DNA of 33,923 bases, from NCBI GenBank assembly GCA_017610335.1, contig JAFCCG010000008.1:1-33923 (forward strand), written 5' to 3'. A program made the translations under genes and the position numbers. The stretch is from Chloroflexota bacterium. Lineage in GTDB: Archaea; Iainarchaeota; Iainarchaeia; Iainarchaeales; GCA-2688035. Of the stretch, positions 9,231 through 18,689 are shown one piece after another. The notes beneath the pieces are model-generated. The model was not told the DNA's origin, did not search any database, and saw nothing but the letters and a program-made list of their open reading frames with translations. Numbering within the stretch: position 1 is the first letter of the stretch; each line of letters starts with the position of its first letter.

Positions 9231-10010
9231 TTAAAAAAAGCTAAGCAGGCTACTGATTAAATAATACGGAAGCATCCCGGGAGAGAAAAAAGGAAAGCCA
9301 GCTGCAGGAGCCCTAAACATGCCGACAAGATTAGGCTTTACATCAAGCTTTGCAGGAAAGATGATACTTTGTCCATTCAAAGCCGAATAAACTTCAAAGG
9401 AAAAAATTTTTTCACCATAAGAATAAGGCATTACTTCAAGTTGAATCTGCCCTGTTTCAAGAGGCCCTATTTCAATTGTTTTCCCTGAAAACCAATAATA
9501 AGGCAAAATGCTTTCAACTATAATCAAATGAGAAGCAATTGAATCATTGTTAATTGTTAAAACAAATTCAGCCGGCTGACCAAGAGTTGCATCAATTGTA
9601 AGACTTTCAAAAGAAATATCAAGCAAACTTTCGTTGACAGAAACTGAACCATAAAAGGATTCATTTAAACTTGGAATTGAATCATTTGCAAGAATAAACG
9701 TTATGCGCTGTGTGCTTATTTCCGCATCTGGCGAAACAGAAATCAAAGCAATTAATGTTTTATCTGTTTCAACCGTTTCAGACTCCCAACCTGCAGGCAA
9801 ACCTTCAACCCCAATGGTTACCCAGTCACTGCCTAAATCGCTTTTTTTCTTCACGACAACTTTTAGAATTTCGCCCATTGCAATTTTTCCAAAGGAAATT
9901 TTACCACCATCAGAAAGTTTGGTATCAACAGGTTCTACAATAGATATTGCAGCAAAAGCCTGACTAGCAAGCATCAGAAAGCAAAATATTACAAGCAATT
10001 TTTTAAACAA
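9231..10010 (-). CDS. Secreted/cell-surface protein with signal peptide and C-terminal hydrophobic tail
   Basis: MFKKLLVIFCFLMLASQAFA signal peptide, beta-rich Ig-like body, hydrophobic C-terminus GMLPYYLISSLLSFF. Confidence 0.6.
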   Translation of the reverse strand: MFKKLLVIFCFLMLASQAFAAISIVEPVDTKLSDGGKISFGKIAMGEILKVVVKKKSDLGSDWVTIGVEGLPAGWESETVETDKTLIALISVSPDAEISTQRITFILANDSIPSLNESFYGSVSVNESLLDISFESLTIDATLGQPAEFVLTINNDSIASHLIIVESILPYYWFSGKTIEIGPLETGQIQLEVMPYSYGEKIFSFEVYSALNGQSIIFPAKLDVKPNLVGMFRAPAAGFPFFSPGMLPYYLISSLLSFF

Positions 10011-10061
10011 TTACAACCCCTATAATATTATACTCTTAACAAAATTAAAAAGGTATCTGAA

Positions 10062-10703
10062 ATGAAAATACTTGCTATTGGAGATATCCACGGTTCTGTA
10101 GCCAAAGTACAAAAGATAGTAGAACTTATACATAACAAGAATGTTGATTTAATACTAATAACTGGAGATTTAACAGAATTCGGAGACGTAAGGGAAGCAG
10201 AAGAAGTGCTAAATTCACTTAAAGGTTTTAAAATTTTGGCTGTTCCAGGAAATATGGATAGCGAGGCTGTTTTACAGTTACTTGAAAAAAAAGGAATTTC
10301 ATTGCATGGCAAAAAAGAAAAAATCAGCAAATATACTTTCATCGGATTTGGGGGCGGACTTGAAGACAATGCAGGCAATTTTCTTTCAAACGAAAAAAAA
10401 ATAAAAAAAACATTGCGTGAATTAATGCAAGGAGAAAAAAATATTATATTGCTTACACATTTGCCACCATTTAACACAAGCATTGATAAATCAAGCAATG
10501 GAATGTCAATTGGAAGCAAAGCAGTAAAAGAAATTTTGGAAAAAACGCAGCCGATTGTTCACCTCTGCGGACATGCCCACAGTTCTTTTGGTGAAGAAAA
10601 AATCGGAAAAATAATTAGCATCAATATCGGAGCAGTGAAAGAAGGCAGGACAGTATTACTTGAATTGGGAGAGGAATTAAAATGGAAAGAACTATTGATT
10701 TAA
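10062..10703 (+). CDS. Calcineurin-like metallophosphoesterase (Icc-related)
   Basis: GDIHGS, ITGDLTEFG, VPGNMDS, THLPP, CGHAHSSFG motifs. Confidence 0.92.
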   Translation: MKILAIGDIHGSVAKVQKIVELIHNKNVDLILITGDLTEFGDVREAEEVLNSLKGFKILAVPGNMDSEAVLQLLEKKGISLHGKKEKISKYTFIGFGGGLEDNAGNFLSNEKKIKKTLRELMQGEKNIILLTHLPPFNTSIDKSSNGMSIGSKAVKEILEKTQPIVHLCGHAHSSFGEEKIGKIISINIGAVKEGRTVLLELGEELKWKELLI

Positions 10704-11305
10704 ATAAAAAAAATTACATCTGCATTGAGCGTTTTGCAATGGTTAAGGCAATGCACAAAAAAAGTCTGGAAAAGGCAATTGCAGAAAAAAAAGCTGACTT
10801 GCAGATTATTTCATTATGCAGGTTTGTTTCAAAGACAAAGAATTTTTTCACAAGCAGTAGTTGTGCAGGAAGAATAATTTTACTACAACTTCCAAAAGGC
10901 GAAAACAAAAGAGATGCATGCTTTCACAGAAAATGGCATCGTATTGTAAAAGAAAAAGAGCTATGGGACGGAATTGATGCAGAAACCAAAGGCGAACTTT
11001 GGTTCAAACTAGACCCATTTATTTTTCACGTTGGAGCAAATAGTTTAGAAAATGCAAAAAAGGTTTTGACTGCAATGACAAAAGCCGGAGTGAAAAGAGG
11101 CGGAATAATTGTTGCAAAGCCAGGAAAGTTTTTGATTGAATTGCAGGGAAGTCAGGGAATTGCATTTCCGGTAAAAAAAGAAAAAAAGGTTTTGGTTGAA
11201 AAAGGATATATGAGATACATTCTTGAACGAGCAAACGAAAAACTTGAAAAAAATTATACATTACTTAAAAGACTTGAAAAGGAATTTAAAAAAGAATTGA
11301 AATAA
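10682..11305 (+). CDS. taw3: tRNA wybutosine-family methyltransferase Taw3
   Basis: FFTSSSCAGRIILLQLP, DPFIFHVGANSLENAKKVLTAMTKAGVKRGGIIV, IELQGSQGIAFPV; characteristic TYW3/Taw3 blocks. Confidence 0.9.
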   Translation: MERTIDLNKKNYICIERFAMVKAMHKKSLEKAIAEKKADLQIISLCRFVSKTKNFFTSSSCAGRIILLQLPKGENKRDACFHRKWHRIVKEKELWDGIDAETKGELWFKLDPFIFHVGANSLENAKKVLTAMTKAGVKRGGIIVAKPGKFLIELQGSQGIAFPVKKEKKVLVEKGYMRYILERANEKLEKNYTLLKRLEKEFKKELK

Positions 11306-11371
11306 ATTGGAAAAAATTGAAATGCTTTAGAAAAGAATTGAAACGACCAAAATACAACGTTCTTTTTTCAA

Positions 11372-12931
11372 TCAGGGTTCACGAAAGAAATCAGCAACCT
11401 TTTTAAGAATTATTTCAGGATTAAAATAATACTGTTGTATTAGTGCTTCAACCAAACTTCTTTCCCTGATTCCTCTTCCAACCATATATTGCAGAATTTT
11501 TTTTCTTATCTGAATTTCTCTCTTTAATTCATTTTTGCTCATCCCAACTGCTGTTGCAAGCTTTTCAATCAATGAACTTGGCACCTTTGTCCGATTGGTT
11601 TTGCCTATTTTTTCATCAAGTTCAAAAACATTATTCAAAAGCACTGTTTCATCCATTCGGCCTATTTCGGCAACCTGTTTTATATTCCTTAAAATGCCTA
11701 TGTCCTTGTTGTAACGCCTTTGCATTACAATTACCATATCAAGCAATGGAATCATTTGTTCAGGAACATCCATTGGAGCATTTTTAAGCCTTAGAATCAT
11801 TTCCCTTGCACTATTACTGTGCAAAGTTCCCAAAATTCCCCTGTGACCGGTATCCATTGCAACAAAAAGAGTTTGAGATTCGACACTCCTTACCTCCCCT
11901 ACAATTATCCTGTCAGGCCTCATCCTCAAAGTATTTTTAAGCAAATCATCCATTGACACAGCAAGCACGTCTTTGATTTTTGGTTTGGTTTCCAGCTGAA
12001 TCCAATTTTCCCTTGCACCCAAATCAAGTTCAATAGTGTCCTCAATTGAAATTATTCGCTCTTCAAAAGGAATAAACGAAATCAGAACATTCATAAGAGT
12101 TGTTTTTCCTGAACCGGTTCCGCCAGTAATTATTGTGTTCATTGGATGCATCCCTATTCCCTGAATCATTGCCCAAAGAAATGCCGCAAGCTCTGCATCA
12201 AGAGTATTGTTTGAAATAAGATCAATTATTGAAATTGGAATAGAACTAAATTTTCTTATAGTAAGAGTATGACCAAAAGGACTTATGTAATTGAAAGTGG
12301 CATTTGCCCTGCTCCCATCAGGAAGTCTTGCGTCAAGCAAAGGATGCAATTCATTAAACTGCCGGCCTACTGTTGCAGAAATTCTTTTAATTAAATTAAA
12401 CACTCCGCTTTTTTCAGTTACCAAAATGTTTGTTTTACAATTCCCATATTTTCTGTGAAAAACAAAAACATTCCTGTTAAAGCCATTTATCATTATTTCT
12501 TCAAGCTGAGGGTCAAGCATTAAAGAACTTAGGTCACCATAGCCAATGGTTGAATTCAAAACATGTTTTAAGAAATCCTGCTTGTGTTCAATACCAAGTA
12601 CTTCAGTTATTGGCAAAAGATTAAGTTTGAGAATTTCCAACTGTTTTGCATTTGGTAAAAGGCCTGTAAGAGAATTGATATCGATAAACTGCACAACACC
12701 ACTTCTAAACTGATCAATTATAGATGCGTTCTTTGAGCCAATTTCTGAAAGAATTGAATTTAAGGAAGAAGCCCTTAGGATTATTTTTATTAAAATTCTT
12801 GCTTTTCGCAATTCCTCGGCGTCAAGAATTGACGGATTGATTTCATAAAGATTATAGGGAAATCCTTCGAAAATTTTTGCGCCATGTTCGTTTTCAAACA
12901 ATGCACCTTTTACTGAAACAATCTTAACCAT
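11372..12931 (-). CDS. Type II/IV secretion system ATPase (archaeal VirB11/CpaF-like)
   Basis: ITGGTGSGKTTLMNVLISFIP, ISIEDTIELDL, RMRPDRIIVGEVRSVE, MDTGHRGILGTLHSNSA. Likely ATG at 12931 (MVKIVSVKG). Confidence 0.92.
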   Translation of the reverse strand: MVKIVSVKGALFENEHGAKIFEGFPYNLYEINPSILDAEELRKARILIKIILRASSLNSILSEIGSKNASIIDQFRSGVVQFIDINSLTGLLPNAKQLEILKLNLLPITEVLGIEHKQDFLKHVLNSTIGYGDLSSLMLDPQLEEIMINGFNRNVFVFHRKYGNCKTNILVTEKSGVFNLIKRISATVGRQFNELHPLLDARLPDGSRANATFNYISPFGHTLTIRKFSSIPISIIDLISNNTLDAELAAFLWAMIQGIGMHPMNTIITGGTGSGKTTLMNVLISFIPFEERIISIEDTIELDLGARENWIQLETKPKIKDVLAVSMDDLLKNTLRMRPDRIIVGEVRSVESQTLFVAMDTGHRGILGTLHSNSAREMILRLKNAPMDVPEQMIPLLDMVIVMQRRYNKDIGILRNIKQVAEIGRMDETVLLNNVFELDEKIGKTNRTKVPSSLIEKLATAVGMSKNELKREIQIRKKILQYMVGRGIRERSLVEALIQQYYFNPEIILKKVADFFREP

Positions 12932-12997
12932 ATAGAATAGTAGTATATAAAACAAATTCATATATAATAGTATTACCAAAATAATCTGGCGTTAAAT

Positions 12998-14386
12998 ATG
13001 CACAACAAAAAGCTTCTCGAATATGTTCTAAAAAAAATCACACCGGGCAAACAGGAAAGAAAAAAACAGGAAAAGCTTGCTGAAAAAATAATTGAAAATA
13101 TAAAAAAAACAAGCGGAAGCCATGTTGACGTAATGCTATGTGGCTCCAATGCAAGAGACACGCATTTGAAGGGAGATAATGATTTAGACATTTTTGTGCT
13201 GTTTCCTGAAAAGCTTGAAAGACAGGAATTTGAAAAGGAAGGATTAAGAATTGGGAAAAAGGTTTTTCGTGGGCACAAATGGGAAAAAGCGTTTTCAGAA
13301 CACCCTTACATTAAGGGAAAGATTGAAGGATTTGATGTTGAAATAGTTCCAAGCTATAAAGTAAGCAAAGGAGAATTAAAACAAAGTGCTGTGGACAGAA
13401 GCCCTTTCCATAATATTTTTTTGAAAAAAAAACTTGTTGGAAAAAAGAAGGGAGAAGCAAGACTTTTAAGACAATTTTTGAAAGGAATTAAATGTTACGG
13501 GGCAGATACAAAAGCAAGCTCTGTACCAGGCTATGTTGTAGAGCTTTTAATACTGGAATATGGTTCTTTTGAAAAAACAGTAAAAGCAATCAGTGAATGG
13601 AAACAGGGACAAACAATTGATTTGGGCAAGTATTGGAAAAAAATAGAAGCAAGAAAACTGTTTCCAACAGCACCATTAATTATTATTGACCCGGTTGACA
13701 AAAACAGAAATGTTGCCGCGGCCCTTTCAATAAATCAGTTCAGCAGAATGATTGTAGCAAGCAAAGCTTTTTTGATTAAACCAAGCAAAAGCTTTTTCTT
13801 TGGCAAAAAAGAAAAGGCATGGACTGTAAAACGGCTTAATGCAATGCTGCAAAAAAAAGAACTAGTTGCAATAAAGCTTGGCTTTCCAAAAAAGGCATTG
13901 GCTGATATAGTATGGGGACAGATTCAAAGATTTGCAAGAAAAATTGAAAAGCAACTTGGATTAAACGGATTTAAGGTCGTAAGAAGTGAAGCCTGGACAG
14001 ATGAAAAAGAAGCAATAGTAATAGTATTTGAAATTGAATCAAGAATTTTGCAAAAAAGCATGGTAAAGCAAGGGCCTTTTGTAACAGATGAAAAAAACAG
14101 CAAAGCATTTTTGAACGCACATCCAAAAGTAATTGCAGGACCAAGAATTGAATCAGGAAGATGGATTATAGAAATTGCAAGAAAATATACAAATATTGAA
14201 AAATTCCTGAGAGATTTTTTGAAGAAAGAAAAAAGGGTTGAAAAAGGCGCATTGAAAAAAGCAATGAATAAAAAGTGCAGAATTTTACAAGAAGACAATC
14301 TTGTCAACCTTTACAAAAAAAACAAAGAGTTTGCAGAATTTCTTACAACTTATTTGAAAGGAGAAGAAGACTTTTTGGGGTACTGA
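12998..14386 (+). CDS. cca: Archaeal class I CCA-adding enzyme
   Basis: VMLCGSNARDTHLKGDNDLDIFVLFP nucleotidyltransferase motif; ITPGKQERKKQEKLAEKI; HAKVIAGPRIESGRW-like C-terminal block. Confidence 0.94.
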   Translation: MHNKKLLEYVLKKITPGKQERKKQEKLAEKIIENIKKTSGSHVDVMLCGSNARDTHLKGDNDLDIFVLFPEKLERQEFEKEGLRIGKKVFRGHKWEKAFSEHPYIKGKIEGFDVEIVPSYKVSKGELKQSAVDRSPFHNIFLKKKLVGKKKGEARLLRQFLKGIKCYGADTKASSVPGYVVELLILEYGSFEKTVKAISEWKQGQTIDLGKYWKKIEARKLFPTAPLIIIDPVDKNRNVAAALSINQFSRMIVASKAFLIKPSKSFFFGKKEKAWTVKRLNAMLQKKELVAIKLGFPKKALADIVWGQIQRFARKIEKQLGLNGFKVVRSEAWTDEKEAIVIVFEIESRILQKSMVKQGPFVTDEKNSKAFLNAHPKVIAGPRIESGRWIIEIARKYTNIEKFLRDFLKKEKRVEKGALKKAMNKKCRILQEDNLVNLYKKNKEFAEFLTTYLKGEEDFLGY

Positions 14387-14388
14387 AT

Positions 14389-14616
14389 TCAAAGCAACTT
14401 AAAAAATTTCTCTCTTGAAATTTTTAACTCCCTCTTAATTATCTGATTCAACAAGCCAACCTTTATTGGTTTGTTCTTGTGAAATGGAATAACAACAGTT
14501 CTTCCATCAGAGTGTTCAAATGATATATGGCTTCCTTTTTGTCTTGCTTTTTTAAAACCAAATTTTAAAATAATCTTTACAAGCTTCTGTGAACTAATTG
14601 ACTTCAACTTAGGCAT
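14389..14616 (-). CDS. hicA: HicA-family toxin (mRNA interferase)
   Basis: MPKLKSISSQKLVKIILKFGFKKARQKGSHISFEHSDGRTVVIPFHKNKPIKVGLLNQIIKR; catalytic GSHISF His. Confidence 0.9.
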   Translation of the reverse strand: MPKLKSISSQKLVKIILKFGFKKARQKGSHISFEHSDGRTVVIPFHKNKPIKVGLLNQIIKRELKISREKFFKLL

Positions 14617-14830
14617 GGACAACAATCTCTTCCATGGCAACAAAATTAGACTTGATTTTTTTCTTTTGCACTGCTACTGTTTCCAAATACAATTCAATGG
14701 CCTCTTTGATGTTCTCTTTGGTTTCATTTAGAGTATCACCCTGAGAATAACAACCAGGCAAAGCAGGAACAGAGGCAATAAAGCCGCTGTCTTCGTCCTT
14801 TTCAAAAAGAACCTCAAACTTTTTTTCCAA
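14609..14830 (-). CDS. hicB: HicB-family antitoxin
   Basis: DEDSGFIASVPALPGCYSQGDTLNETKENIKEAIELYLE; overlaps hicA by 8 nt. Confidence 0.9.
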   Translation of the reverse strand: MEKKFEVLFEKDEDSGFIASVPALPGCYSQGDTLNETKENIKEAIELYLETVAVQKKKIKSNFVAMEEIVVHA

Positions 14831-14883
14831 AAAAAAACACCTCTAATAAAATATACACAGACCATTATAAAAATTATTCTGTA

Positions 14884-15297
14884 TCAAATTTTTTCCTCTG
14901 TCAAAACCTTTATTCCGTTTTTTTCAATCAAATCCGCTGTAATTCCTTTGCCTTTTATAAGCTTGCCGGTGAAACTACCGTCAAAGACCTTTCCAAAGCC
15001 ACAACTAGGACTCTTGGTTTTAAGAATTGCTTCCTTTGCCCCAACAAGCTTTGCAATTCTCAAAATCTTTTCTGCACCAGCCAGCACTTGCTTTGTTACA
15101 TCAATACCAGACATAGTCAAAACCATGCCATTGCAAAGCTCCATTGTTTCCCTTGGAATTGAAAAACCAGCAAGCAATTCAGGACAAACAGGAATTGCCT
15201 TACCTTCTTTTACAAGAGCAACTGCCTTTTCGTTTGCACTGTTTTTGGCATCGTGACGGCAATTTATTCCTGCAAGGCAGGCACTAACAAGTTTCAT
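14884..15297 (-). CDS. DUF523 (YbbK/TudS-like) protein
   Basis: VSACLAGINCRHDAK, VCPELLAG, AILKTKSPSCGFGKVFDGSFTG. Confidence 0.92.
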   Translation of the reverse strand: MKLVSACLAGINCRHDAKNSANEKAVALVKEGKAIPVCPELLAGFSIPRETMELCNGMVLTMSGIDVTKQVLAGAEKILRIAKLVGAKEAILKTKSPSCGFGKVFDGSFTGKLIKGKGITADLIEKNGIKVLTEEKI

Positions 15298-15303
15298 CTT
15301 TTG

Positions 15304-15885
15304 TCAAATTCGCCTGATTGTCTTGTAGAGCCAGATGGTGTCATCAAATTTTCCGTTTTTTAGCATTGAGCCCTTTTGAAGCCTTCCGCACTCTTTGAAA
15401 CCAAGCCTTTTGTGAAGCCTTGCACTTCTCCTGTTTTTTGCAAAATATCCCGACTCAATTATTTTATAATTTGTTTCCTTTTTTGCAAGCTCCAATATTC
15501 TTTTTCCAAGCCTTGAGCCAATACCAAGCCCGGTAAGATTTTCCTTGAGCATTATTCCAAATGTCCCAATATGCGCACCTGACTCATACTGATAGGGCTG
15601 AATGGAAGCATCCCCAACAAGCTTACTTTCAACCTCAACAAAGAGGACAAAACCATTTTTCTTCTTCATGTTGGACAAGGTCTTCTTTAACCACTCGCGT
15701 TCGCTTTTCAGTGTCTCCGTTTTCCTATGACCAAGATAGTCAGATTCATTCCTGACGCTGTTCACCAGCTTCAAAACAGCCTTCAAATCGCTTTTCTTTG
15801 GGTACCTGAATACAACTTCGATTTCCTTACCGTCCTTGACTTTGACAGAAAAGCTGTCAACGATTTTTCCTTGCTTGAAAGCCAT
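15304..15885 (-). CDS. GNAT-family N-acetyltransferase
   Basis: VFRYPKKSDLKAVLKLVN, GTFGIMLKENLTGLGIGSRLGKRILELAKK, NRRSARLHKRLGFKECGRL. Confidence 0.92.
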   Translation of the reverse strand: MAFKQGKIVDSFSVKVKDGKEIEVVFRYPKKSDLKAVLKLVNSVRNESDYLGHRKTETLKSEREWLKKTLSNMKKKNGFVLFVEVESKLVGDASIQPYQYESGAHIGTFGIMLKENLTGLGIGSRLGKRILELAKKETNYKIIESGYFAKNRRSARLHKRLGFKECGRLQKGSMLKNGKFDDTIWLYKTIRRI

Positions 15886-15886
15886 A

Positions 15887-15958
15887 CGGACCCGGAGGGA
15901 TTCGAACCCCCATAGTTCGGTCCGAAGCCGAATGGTCTATCCATTAGCCTACGGGTCC
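15887..15958 (-). tRNA. tRNA-Arg (anticodon UCG)
   Basis: Minus strand GGACCCGTAGGCTAATGGATAGACCATTCGGCTTCGGACCGAACTATGGGGGTTCGAATCCCTCCGGGTCCG: 7-bp acceptor stem, anticodon stem TTCGG/CCGAA with loop CTTCGGA, T-arm GGGGGTTCGAATCCCTC. Confidence 0.93.
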
Positions 15959-16103
15959 TTATATAGACTATTGGGGTCTAATTCCTTATTTAATATTTGT
16001 TTTGGGAAAAACAACAAAATAACAGTAGCCTTTTTAAATAATCCCTTGAAGAATTATTTAAATCAGATAATTCTTTTTTTAGAATTTTTTTGAGGTAATT
16101 TAT

Positions 16104-16259
16104 ATGAAAATGTGTAGTACATGTAACAAAGAAGTTATGGATGATTTTGTTGAATTTAGGTGTCCGAATTGCGGAAAATCTCCAATTATAAGATGCTTTC
16201 ACTGCAGAAAAACTGCAAAAATTTACAAATGCCCAGAATGCGGTTTTGAAGGACCATAA
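16104..16259 (+). CDS. Small archaeal Zn-ribbon protein (COG2888-like, translation-associated); missing from the ORF track
   Basis: 51 aa: MKMCSTCNKEVMDDFVEFRCPNCGKSPIIRCFHCRKTAKIYKCPECGFEGP; four CxxC knuckles, directly upstream of aEF-1beta. Confidence 0.9.
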   Translation: MKMCSTCNKEVMDDFVEFRCPNCGKSPIIRCFHCRKTAKIYKCPECGFEGP

Positions 16260-16538
16260 GTGAAAAAGGTGTTTTTTTTGGGAAAAACTGTTTTGATTTA
16301 TAAGATTAATGCCAAAGACATGGAAACTCTGGATGAAACTCTTGAAGCACTGAAAGGCGTTAAAGTAGGTGAATTCAGAGATGCTAAAAGAATCCCTATT
16401 GGATTTGGCGCAGAATTCATAAAAGCGGCTTTTACTGTTCCGGAAAAAGACGACAAAGTAGTTGAAGAACTAACAAAAGAAATAAACGCCATTGAGCTTG
16501 TAGAAGACGCTGAAATGGTTGAAATGACACTGCTTTAA
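16260..16538 (+). CDS. ef1b: Translation elongation factor aEF-1beta
   Basis: ALKGVKVGEFRDAKRIPIGFGAEFIKAAFTVPEKD...VEDAEMVEMTLL. TTG at 16278 (MGKTVLIYKI) is a likelier start, preceded by AAAAGGTG. Confidence 0.9.
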   Translation: MKKVFFLGKTVLIYKINAKDMETLDETLEALKGVKVGEFRDAKRIPIGFGAEFIKAAFTVPEKDDKVVEELTKEINAIELVEDAEMVEMTLL

Positions 16539-16624
16539 GGCACTTTTTTTGTAATAAAGCAAAATTGTTTTCTATATCATATTTAATTGTTTTTTGTACC
16601 TATAACTTTTAGAGGAGTGCAAGA

Positions 16625-18688
16625 ATGATTGAAGGCATAAAGCTCAAAGGCTGGAAAACTCATTATGACAGTTCTTTTGAATTTGGAAAAGGAACAAACG
16701 TGTTAGTAGGACAAATGGGGTCGGGAAAAAGCAGTGTAATGGACGCGGTTTGTTTTGCATTATTTGGAACCTTTCCAAGCCTGCAAAGTAGACGTGTTTC
16801 CCTGGAAGAAGTTATAATGACCAAGCCTCACCAGGCAGAAGAAGCAAGTGTAGAACTTGCATTTTCTTATAATAAAAAAAGTTATAGGGTTGAACGAAAA
16901 ATTAAAAAAAAAGGCAGTACTGAAGCAAAAATTTGGTGCGAAAAAAAGGTTTTGGCAGGACCAAAGCCAAGGGATGTCAATCAAGCGGTTGAAAAAGCGA
17001 TTGAAATTAATTACAATTTATTCAGCAGAGCAGTATACAGTGAACAAAACGAAATAGATTCCTTTCTGCGACTAACACCAAGTGAAAGAAAAACAAAGTT
17101 TGACGAGTTATTAGATTTGCAACGATATGATGTTGTAAGAGGAAATGCAGTAACTGCTTCAAACAGGTTTAAGACAATAGCAAAAGAAAAAGCCGCAATT
17201 GTTAAAGAACAAAAAGATTCTTGGGACAAAAAAGGAGAGAAAGAACTTTTGAAAAGAATCGAAGAAAAAGAAAAGGAGAACAAAGAACTTGAAGACAAAG
17301 CAAAAGAAAAAGCACTTGAATCAGAAATGTTGACAAAAGAAAGCAAGGAATTGGAAGAAAAGGAAAAAGAATTTAGAAAAATTAAAGAAGAACTTAGTGG
17401 AAAAACTGCAGCAAAAGCAGAACTGGAAAAAACGATTAAAGAAACAAAAAAAGAGGCCGGGAAAAAAAGTTTGGATGAGATTAAAAAAGAGCAGGAAACC
17501 CTGGCGGAAGAAATTAGGAGATTGGGGAAAAAGATTTTGGAAGCAAAGGGAAAAGAAGAAGCGGAAGGGAAGAAAAAAGTTGAGTTTGGAAAAGAAGCGG
17601 CATTAAGCCAAAAAAAAGCAGAAGAACTCAATAAACATTTGGAAGAATTTAAGGAACTGGGAGCAGAATGCCCTACTTGCAGACAAAAGCTTGAAGTTAA
17701 GACAAGAGAACAGCTTGTGCAAGAAACAGAAGAAGGAATTAAAAAAGCTGCTTCAAAACTCGAAGAAGCATTGAAAAAAGAAGCAGAAGCAAATACGGTG
17801 ATTGAAAAGCTAAAAAAGGAACTGGAAAAAGCAATGGCAGAAAAGGAAAAAACAAGAGAAGAAGAGATTAAACTTGAACAATTAAAAGAAGCAATTATTA
17901 AACTTGTAGAAAAAGAAACGCAAACGGAAAATGTTGCAAAAGAAATTTCCATTCTCGAAAAACGTTTTAAAGAAATTGACTTTAATGAAAAAGAGCTTTT
18001 AGAAAAAAGAAAAAAAGCAATTGAAACAAAAGCATTTGCAGAATCAGCAAAGAAAGAGATTAAAGCAAATTGTCAACTTGTAAAAGAAATGAAAACAGGA
18101 ATTGAAAAAATTGAAAAAACAAAAAAGCAAATTGAAAAATGGGAAGAAAAAATAAAGATTCTTGAATCAAATTCTGAAAAAATGGGATTTTTTGTAAACA
18201 GTCTTATTGCAGCACAAGCCGAACTCAGAGAAACGCTTATTTCAACAATCAATGAAGCAATGCATGATATCTGGCAAAGAATTTATCCCTACAAGGATTA
18301 TGTTTCGGCAAAAATGGATGTTGAAAAAGGAAGCTATGAATTAAAAGCAAAAGAAAAAGGCGGAAACTGGGTTAGAGTCGAAGGAATTTTAAGTGGGGGA
18401 GAAAGAAGTGCTGCGGCAATATGCATCAGGATTGCCTTTTCTTTAGTACTTACAAGAAATCTAAGCTGGCTTATTTTAGACGAGCCAACACACAATTTGG
18501 ACAAAAACGCAGTCGAAACACTTGGAAAAATGATGCAATTGCATTTGCCTTCGATTGTAGAACAGGTTTTTGTAATAACCCACAATGATGAAATGAAAAA
18601 AGCAGCTTCGGCCTCACTTTATATTCTTGAAAGAGAAAAGGATGAGGATGCTGCAACAAAACCTATTCTTGTACCGATTGAAGAGTGA
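16625..18688 (+). CDS. rad50: Rad50 DNA double-strand-break repair ATPase (short, 687 aa)
   Basis: LVGQMGSGKSSVMDAVCFALFG Walker A, zinc hook ECPTCRQKL, ILSGGERSAAAICIRIAFS signature, LILDEPTHNLD Walker B. Confidence 0.93.
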   Translation: MIEGIKLKGWKTHYDSSFEFGKGTNVLVGQMGSGKSSVMDAVCFALFGTFPSLQSRRVSLEEVIMTKPHQAEEASVELAFSYNKKSYRVERKIKKKGSTEAKIWCEKKVLAGPKPRDVNQAVEKAIEINYNLFSRAVYSEQNEIDSFLRLTPSERKTKFDELLDLQRYDVVRGNAVTASNRFKTIAKEKAAIVKEQKDSWDKKGEKELLKRIEEKEKENKELEDKAKEKALESEMLTKESKELEEKEKEFRKIKEELSGKTAAKAELEKTIKETKKEAGKKSLDEIKKEQETLAEEIRRLGKKILEAKGKEEAEGKKKVEFGKEAALSQKKAEELNKHLEEFKELGAECPTCRQKLEVKTREQLVQETEEGIKKAASKLEEALKKEAEANTVIEKLKKELEKAMAEKEKTREEEIKLEQLKEAIIKLVEKETQTENVAKEISILEKRFKEIDFNEKELLEKRKKAIETKAFAESAKKEIKANCQLVKEMKTGIEKIEKTKKQIEKWEEKIKILESNSEKMGFFVNSLIAAQAELRETLISTINEAMHDIWQRIYPYKDYVSAKMDVEKGSYELKAKEKGGNWVRVEGILSGGERSAAAICIRIAFSLVLTRNLSWLILDEPTHNLDKNAVETLGKMMQLHLPSIVEQVFVITHNDEMKKAASASLYILEREKDEDAATKPILVPIEE

Positions 18689-18689
18689 A

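Noticed and set aside
17011-17952. 313-aa Ser/Phe-rich minus-strand ORF
   Set aside because: Mirror of the Rad50 coiled coil (GAA/AAA codons read in antisense).
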